Made by a program: the position numbers and the translations under genes. From positions 62,001-126,000 of the forward strand of contig NZ_JAEHOH010000013.1 in assembly GCF_016522505.1 (NCBI RefSeq): 64,000 bases of DNA, in the 5' to 3' direction. Each line of letters begins with the position of its first letter. Position 1 is the stretch's first letter. The stretch comes from Leucobacter chromiisoli. GTDB taxonomy: Bacteria > Actinomycetota > Actinomycetes > Actinomycetales > Microbacteriaceae. Under the pieces are notes generated by a model. The model ran no database searches and was not told where the DNA came from. It worked only from the letters and a program-made list of their open reading frames with translations. Below, one piece after another: positions 59,142 to 64,000 of this stretch.

Positions 59142-60116
59142 ATGCGCGCGATCGTCGTGGAGAGGCCGGGAGGGCCGGAGGCGCTCGCCCTGCGCGAGGT
59201 CGAGGATCTGCCGCTCGGGCCGGGCGAGATCCGGATCCGGGTGGCCGCCGCGGGGGTGAACCGCGCCGACGTCGCCCAGCGCGAGGGCGAGTACCCCTCT
59301 CCCCCCGGCGCGCCCGAGTGGCCGGGTCTCGAGGTGTCGGGGACGGTCTCGGAGGTCGGCGCCGGGGTCGACCGCTTCGGTGCGGGCGACGAGGTGTGCG
59401 CGCTGCTCGCCGGCGGGGGATACGCCGAGGAGGTCGTCGTCGACGCGCAGATGGCGCTGCCGGTGCCGGAGGGGGTCGGGCTCGTGGAGGCCGCCGCGCT
59501 GCCCGAGGTCGTGGCGACGGTCTGGTCGAACCTGTTCCGCTCGGCGGAGGTCGGTGCGGGAGACGTGGTGCTCGTGCACGGGGGCGCGAGCGGAGTCGGC
59601 TCGATGGCGATCCAGATGGCGAGGCTCGCGGGCGCCCGAGTGGCGACGACCGCCGGCTCCGCCGAGAAGCTCGCCTTCTGCGCGGGGCTGGGGGCCGAGA
59701 CGCTGATCAACTACCGCGAGGAGGACTTCGCCGAGCGCATCGCCGAGACGTATCCGGGCGGAGCCGACGTGATCCTCGACATCGTCGGCGGAGCGAACGC
59801 GAGCGCCAACATCCGGGCGCTCGCGACCGACGGGATCCTGGTCGTCATCGCGAACCAGAGCGGCGAGCGCATGTCCTTCAACCCCTTCGCGCTGATGATG
59901 AAGCGCGGTCGGCTGTGGGGCACGACGCTGCGCGCGAGACCGGTCGCCGAGAAGCGGGCGATCGTCGCCGACATGGGGCGGCGGCTCTGGCCCGCGTTCG
60001 CCTCGGGAGCGCTGAGGCCCGTCGTCGACTCCGTGCTGCCCTTCTCCCGCGCGGCCGACGCCCACCGCCGCATGGAGGCCTCCGAGCACGTCGGGAAGAT
60101 CCTGCTGACGCCCTGA
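59142..60116 (+). CDS. NADPH:quinone oxidoreductase, zinc-free MDR family
   Basis: A 324-residue PIG3/QOR-like protein: GroES-like N-terminus (VAAAGVNRADVAQREGEYP), nucleotide site VLVHGGASGVGSMAIQMAR, and the SAEKLAFCAGLGAETLINYREEDF segment. No zinc ligands are seen, as expected of the quinone reductases. GGGGAG lies 6 nt before ATG 59142. Divergent from the LLM gene, sharing a 187-bp gap. Confidence 0.9.
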   Translation: MRAIVVERPGGPEALALREVEDLPLGPGEIRIRVAAAGVNRADVAQREGEYPSPPGAPEWPGLEVSGTVSEVGAGVDRFGAGDEVCALLAGGGYAEEVVVDAQMALPVPEGVGLVEAAALPEVVATVWSNLFRSAEVGAGDVVLVHGGASGVGSMAIQMARLAGARVATTAGSAEKLAFCAGLGAETLINYREEDFAERIAETYPGGADVILDIVGGANASANIRALATDGILVVIANQSGERMSFNPFALMMKRGRLWGTTLRARPVAEKRAIVADMGRRLWPAFASGALRPVVDSVLPFSRAADAHRRMEASEHVGKILLTP

Positions 60117-60238
60117 GCGGTGCCGGTCGGGATCGCCCGCGCGTCGATCACGGGCCGCTGGCGCCGCCCGCCCGGGAAGCGGCGAGTGTGCGGATCCGCC
60201 CGTTCCCGGGGGACGGTCCGGTGCGCTCTCACACGGAA

Positions 60239-60278
60239 CCAAAACGATTTGGAAATAGCCGGAGAACCTCTGTAGGGT
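60239..60278 (+). promoter_or_regulatory. LacI-type operator overlapping a promoter
   Basis: CCAAAACGATTTGG (60239-60252) is a dyad with central CG, the style of LacI-family operators. It overlaps a -35 TTGGAA (60249-60254), 18 bp from a -10 TAGGGT (60273-60278). Repressor binding would block RNA polymerase for the peptidase-hydrolase operon. The LacI-family gene at 62866 is the probable regulator. Confidence 0.6.
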
Positions 60279-60331
60279 GGGCGCAGACACCGGCTCGCGT
60301 GCGCGAGTCGGCGAGGATCTGAGGAGCGACG

Positions 60332-61477
60332 ATGACGCGCGTACACGGGGCAGAGGCGATCGGCGAGGTGCGGGCCCGGGACCTCGGCATCCCCCTTGAC
60401 GGGGAACCCGGCAGGTGGAACGCGATCACGGACGTGCCCGGAGTCGAAGTGGGCTACGCCACCATCGTCGAAGACTCCCCGGTGGTCGCTCGCACGGGCG
60501 TGACCGTGGTGCTCCCCCGCGGCCGGGCCGGGGCGGCGCAGCCCTGCGCGGCCGGCGTCGCGGTGCTGAACGGCAACGGCGAGCTGACGGGGCGCGCCTG
60601 GATCGACGAGTCCGGACAGCTGCAGACCCCCATCGGCATCACGAACTCCCACGCGGTGGGGTCCGTGCACCGCGGCATCGACCGGTGGATGGCGGAGCAC
60701 GAGCCGGCCGCAGCGGCGCAGTGGATGCTGCCGGTGGTCGGAGAGACCTGGGACGGCTACCTGAACTCCATCAACGCTGATCTCGTGACGCCCGGGCACG
60801 CGGTCGCGGCGCTCGACGCCGCCGCGGGCGGCCCCGTCGCCGAGGGCAACGTCGGAGGCGGCACCGGGATGAACTGCTACGGGTTCAAGGGCGGGACCGG
60901 AACGGCCTCGCGCATCGTCCGGGCCGGTGAGCGGCACTGGACGGTGGGCGTGCTGATGCAGGCCAACTTCGGCGCGCGCCGGGAGCTGAAGGTGGCGGGC
61001 CGCCCGCTCGGCCGCGCATCGGCGGCGCCCGACCCCATGCACGACACCGACTGGTTCGCCCGCGAGGCGGGCGGAGAACGCCGCGCCGTTCCGGGATCCG
61101 GCAGCGTGATCGTGGTCGTCGCGACCGACGCTCCCCTGCTCCCCGAGCAGTGCCGCGCGCTGGCGCGCCGGGTGCCGCTGGGGCTGGCGCGCACCGGCAC
61201 CACGGGAAGCCACTTCTCGGGCGACATCTTCCTCGCCTTCTCGACCGCGAACGGGGGCGCGCTCGGATCCCGGATGGGCACGGCGGCCGGCTCGATCGAG
61301 CGGCTGGACTTCCTGGCCTGGGGCGGGATCGACCCGTTCTACGAGGCGGTCGTCGAGGCGACGGAGGAGGCGGTGCTGAACGCCCTCGTGGCGGCCCGGG
61401 ACATGGAGGGCCGCGAGGGGCATGCGAGCCATGCGCTGCCGCACGAGGAGGTCCGGGCGGCGTTCGGCGCCGGGTGA
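60332..61477 (+). CDS. P1 family (S58) aminopeptidase, DmpA/BapA-like
   Basis: A 381-residue Ntn-fold peptidase precursor. The opening WNAITDVPGVEVGYATIVE, the EGNVGGGTGM oxyanion region and SGDIFLAFSTANGG are family hallmarks. Cleavage just before Ser296 (the new N-terminal nucleophile) would give the alpha and beta chains; the residue before it is Phe rather than the usual small residue. DmpA-type enzymes remove N-terminal D- or beta-amino acids, or L-amino acids. GAGGAG precedes ATG 60332. Followed by a serine hydrolase in the same operon. Confidence 0.88.
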   Translation: MTRVHGAEAIGEVRARDLGIPLDGEPGRWNAITDVPGVEVGYATIVEDSPVVARTGVTVVLPRGRAGAAQPCAAGVAVLNGNGELTGRAWIDESGQLQTPIGITNSHAVGSVHRGIDRWMAEHEPAAAAQWMLPVVGETWDGYLNSINADLVTPGHAVAALDAAAGGPVAEGNVGGGTGMNCYGFKGGTGTASRIVRAGERHWTVGVLMQANFGARRELKVAGRPLGRASAAPDPMHDTDWFAREAGGERRAVPGSGSVIVVVATDAPLLPEQCRALARRVPLGLARTGTTGSHFSGDIFLAFSTANGGALGSRMGTAAGSIERLDFLAWGGIDPFYEAVVEATEEAVLNALVAARDMEGREGHASHALPHEEVRAAFGAG

Positions 61478-61581
61478 CCGGAGCGCGGCGGGCGGATCAT
61501 GAGCGCCGCACCGAGAGCGGGCGCCGCCGCTGGGGGCGCGTACGAGCAGGACAGCTGGAACAGCGAGAAAGGCGGGAGAGC

Positions 61582-62784
61582 ATGCAGGCGAACGACGAGG
61601 GTGCGGTGCAGCGGCGGACGGTTCCGGGGAGGCGGCAGCACGAGCTCGGGCTGACCGAGGCTCCGACGCTCGACACGTGGCAGGAGCCGCGGTTCAACCG
61701 CTGGGCGTTCCGGCACTTCGCCGAGACGGTGCCGACGACCGCCGTCTCGCGCATCCCGCTCTCCCGGCGCCCCGAGCCCGCGGGGTTGGATCGCGTGGCG
61801 CACGTGCCCGAGCTGCATGAGCGGCTCGAGGACACCTACACCGACGCGATCCTGGTGCAGCGCGGGGACGAGGTGCTGGCCGAGTGGTACGCGCCCGGCT
61901 TCGGCCCCGAGCAGCCCCACCTCCTGATGAGCGTGTCGAAGTCGCTGCTGGCCATCGCCTTCGGCGCGCTGATCGACGACGGGATCGTGGATCCGGCGCA
62001 TGAGATGCGGCGCTACGCGCCCGACCTGGCGGGGAGCGCGTTCGGCGGCGCGACGGTGCAGCAGGCGCTCGACATGCTGGTCTCGGTCGAGTACTCGGAG
62101 GATTACGACGACCCGGAGTCGGAGGTGCAGGCGCACGACCGGGCCGCGAACTTCCGCGGAGCCCGGGCCGAGCGGCGAGCGGGCGATCCGCAGAACGTCT
62201 ACGAGTTCCTCGCCCGTCTCGCGCAGCGGGGCGAGCACGGGCGCGTGTTCCAGTACTGCTCGGCCGTCACCGATGCCCTGGCCTGGGTGGCCGAGAACGC
62301 CACGGGGCAGCGCTACGCGGAGGTGCTCTCCGACCGGCTGTGGTCGCAGCTCGGGTGCGCGCACGATGCTCGCATCGGCGTCGACCGCGGAGGCTTCGCG
62401 TTCGCGAACGGCGGCGTCGAGTGCACGGCCCGGGACCTCGCCAGGGTCGGACGGCTGATGCTCGACGGCGGCGAGATCGAGGGGCGCAGGGTCGTCTCCG
62501 AGGCCTGGGTGGCGCAGACCATGGCGGGCGGCGACCCCGCGCACACCGAGGGGTCGCCCAAGCGCGAGGTCTTCCCGAACTTCACCTACCGCAACCAGTG
62601 GTGGTCGCTGGGCGACGCCCGGGGCAGCGTGCACGCCGTGGGCATCCACGGCCAGTACCTCTGGCTCGATCCCGCGAGCGGCACGATCATCGTGAAGTTC
62701 TCCTCGGCTCCCGAGGCGGTCGACTACGAGAACACGCGGACGACGGCGGGCCTCTTCGCCGACCTCATCGACGCGGTGTCCTGA
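61582..62784 (+). CDS. Serine hydrolase, class C beta-lactamase fold (NylB/EstB-like)
   Basis: A 400-residue hydrolase with the SxxK pair Ser117/Lys120 (MSVSKSLL) and the Tyr225 motif (FQYCSAVTD), matching the Ser-Lys-Tyr triad of 6-aminohexanoate-dimer hydrolase NylB and EstB esterases. No signal peptide. GGCGGGAG precedes ATG 61582. With the upstream DmpA-like peptidase, a substrate with unusual amide or ester bonds is inferred; a plain esterase cannot be excluded. Confidence 0.88.
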   Translation: MQANDEGAVQRRTVPGRRQHELGLTEAPTLDTWQEPRFNRWAFRHFAETVPTTAVSRIPLSRRPEPAGLDRVAHVPELHERLEDTYTDAILVQRGDEVLAEWYAPGFGPEQPHLLMSVSKSLLAIAFGALIDDGIVDPAHEMRRYAPDLAGSAFGGATVQQALDMLVSVEYSEDYDDPESEVQAHDRAANFRGARAERRAGDPQNVYEFLARLAQRGEHGRVFQYCSAVTDALAWVAENATGQRYAEVLSDRLWSQLGCAHDARIGVDRGGFAFANGGVECTARDLARVGRLMLDGGEIEGRRVVSEAWVAQTMAGGDPAHTEGSPKREVFPNFTYRNQWWSLGDARGSVHAVGIHGQYLWLDPASGTIIVKFSSAPEAVDYENTRTTAGLFADLIDAVS

Positions 62785-62865
62785 GGCCGCGGCGGGCCGG
62801 CCCGGCACCGTCGGGCGGGCCCGGGTCGGGTCGACCGGCGCCGGGGCCGTCGGCCGAATCGCGGT

Positions 62866-63903
62866 TCAGACCCGCTGGGTCGACTCCCGCAGATGCAGCA
62901 AGGCCTCCGGCGCCTCGAACGGCGTCTCGACGGCCTCGCCCTCGATGAGGCGGATCACCGCCTCGACCGCTCGCTGCGCGATCACTTCCGGCTGCAGGTC
63001 GAACGCCGTCACGGTCGGGTGCATCGTCTGGTTCTGGAGCGCCCCCGATCCGGCGGCGACGAGCAGCTCGTCGGGAACCGAGATGCCGCGGGCGACGGCG
63101 GCCCGGGCGATGCCGGAGGCCTGGCGCCCCATGAGGCAGTAGACGGCGTCGGGAGCATCGGCCGCGCCCTCGCCGAAGAAGCGGTCGAGCGCGATCTCGC
63201 CGGCGCGCTCGCCCTGGGCCTCGGGGATCGCGATCCACAGCGGGTCCTGCCCGACCCGTGCGCACCAGTCGAGATAGGCGTCGCGGGAGTCGAGGTTCCA
63301 CGCGTTGCGGTCGGTGCCCACGACGAGTGCCACGCGCGTGGCTCCGGCCGAGACGAGATGCTCGATCATCTGCACGGCCTGCTTGTCGGCGAGCGTGTCC
63401 ATGGTGACGAACTCGTCCCGTCGCGCGATGTCGGCGCCGACCGCGACGAAGGGGATGCGCTCCCGCTCGAGCAGGGAGAGCACGGGGTCGTTCTCGAACG
63501 GCTCGGTCACGACGTAGCCGTCGGCGGCGAGGGCGCTGACGGGCCGCCCCCGCTTCGACGGGTCGTCGACCATCATCAGGCTGTAGCCGTGCTCCATCGC
63601 CGTGAGGGATGCCGAGCCGGCGATGCGGAGGAAGTAGTCCACTCCGGCGGGGATGAACGAGTCGAGCGTGTCGAACGGACGGATGATCAGCCCGAGCAGC
63701 CCGAGCCGCGAGTTGCGGAGCCCGCGCGCGATCGCGCTCGGCCGGTACCCGATGCGCGCGGCGACCTGGCGGATGCGCTCCTCCGTCTCCCTGCGCACGA
63801 CGCCCTTGCCGTTGAGCGCGTGCGAGACCGTCGTCGGGGAGACTCCGGCAGCCCGGGCCACGTCCTTGATCGTCGGTCGAGCGGGTCGTTGCACGGGTAC
63901 CAC
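62866..63903 (-). CDS. LacI-family transcriptional regulator
   Basis: A 345-residue repressor: N-terminal LacI HTH (TIKDVARAAGVSPTTVSHALNGKG) with hinge GLRNSRLG, then a periplasmic-binding-like effector domain. The start is GTG 63903, or GTG 63894. It is convergent with the hydrolase gene. Candidate operators before the peptidase gene and at the right edge of the window point to control of both neighbours. Confidence 0.9.
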   Translation of the reverse strand: MVPVQRPARPTIKDVARAAGVSPTTVSHALNGKGVVRRETEERIRQVAARIGYRPSAIARGLRNSRLGLLGLIIRPFDTLDSFIPAGVDYFLRIAGSASLTAMEHGYSLMMVDDPSKRGRPVSALAADGYVVTEPFENDPVLSLLERERIPFVAVGADIARRDEFVTMDTLADKQAVQMIEHLVSAGATRVALVVGTDRNAWNLDSRDAYLDWCARVGQDPLWIAIPEAQGERAGEIALDRFFGEGAADAPDAVYCLMGRQASGIARAAVARGISVPDELLVAAGSGALQNQTMHPTVTAFDLQPEVIAQRAVEAVIRLIEGEAVETPFEAPEALLHLRESTQRV

Positions 63904-63991
63904 ATTAGCCGCTCCGGGGCAGCTCCGTGTGTGAGCGGGCGGGGGCGCCCGAGCCGGAGACGCCTCCTCGGCGGATGAGACACGACCGTGA

Positions 63992-63999
63992 CCAAATCG
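63992..63999. promoter_or_regulatory. Half-site CCAAATCG at the window edge
   Basis: The window ends in CCAAATCGG, 88 bp upstream of the LacI gene start. It resembles the left half plus centre of the CCAAAACGATTTGG operator at 60239. The rest lies outside, so this is only a hint of a divergent target. Confidence 0.3.
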
Positions 64000-64000
64000 G

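Noticed and set aside
1-64000. tRNA, rRNA, insertion sequences, prophage
   Set aside because: No tRNA-like cloverleaf, ribosomal RNA, transposase, integrase or phage structural gene could be recognised on either strand.

Overview
The window is chromosomal DNA from a very GC-rich Gram-positive actinobacterium. A Microbacteriaceae member (Leucobacter-like) is my best guess, inferred from four things. There is a short archaeal-type aspartyl-tRNA synthetase. The cytochrome c maturation operon (histidine phosphatase, ResA, CcdA, ResB, CcsB) has the same order as mycobacterial Rv0525-Rv0529. Several genes look leaderless, with a -10 box directly before the start codon. A DasR/NagR-type GntR regulator lies next to dre-like sites. 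No rRNA, tRNA, CRISPR array, integrase or transposase was seen.

Layout. (1) 1-7.5 kb: end of an amidase; an XRE-cupin regulator divergent from a flavin oxidoreductase fused to a methyltransferase; aspS; and a two-gene unit of a luciferase-like monooxygenase plus a GNAT-flavin reductase fusion. (2) 7.6-16.3 kb: an RpiR-type regulator and a complete ABC importer (ATPase, binding protein, two permeases) interleaved with a PtpB-like phosphatase and two calcineurin-like phosphodiesterases. I infer uptake and hydrolysis of a phosphorylated compound. (3) 16.3-21.3 kb: cytochrome c biogenesis, with a 62-bp near-perfect palindrome inside the operon. (4) 21.3-24.7 kb: mannitol-type dehydrogenase, LytR-CpsA-Psr protein, VanZ.

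(5) 24.7-44.8 kb: a large cell-surface region. It holds PqqD-like protein, low-molecular-weight tyrosine phosphatase and BY-kinase; two AraC-type regulators, each beside a small Tat-exported protein with a nearly identical signal; a MauE-thioredoxin fusion; signal peptidase I; a membrane acyltransferase; an HprK-like/PqqD fusion; hemQ; an NTP_transf_5 protein; then a full polysaccharide set (priming transferase, Wzy-like polymerase, Wzx-like flippase, three glycosyltransferases). The 29-44 kb part looks less GC-rich than the flanks.

(6) 45.1-57.8 kb: CsoR, then amino-sugar use: ROK kinase, NagZ-type GH3, two permeases, binding protein, ROK repressor, then RarD, GNAT, GntR regulator, nagB and nagA. 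The importer has no ATPase gene of its own, so it probably borrows one. (7) 57.8-64 kb: a luciferase-like oxidoreductase, a quinone oxidoreductase, and a probable LacI-controlled pair of a DmpA-like aminopeptidase and a NylB/EstB-like serine hydrolase.

Most plausible novel systems: the RpiR/ABC/phosphodiesterase locus and the surface locus joining HprK-PqqD-nucleotidyltransferase genes with paired AraC/Tat-protein modules. Functions are inferred from motifs and gene neighbourhood only; no search was run.
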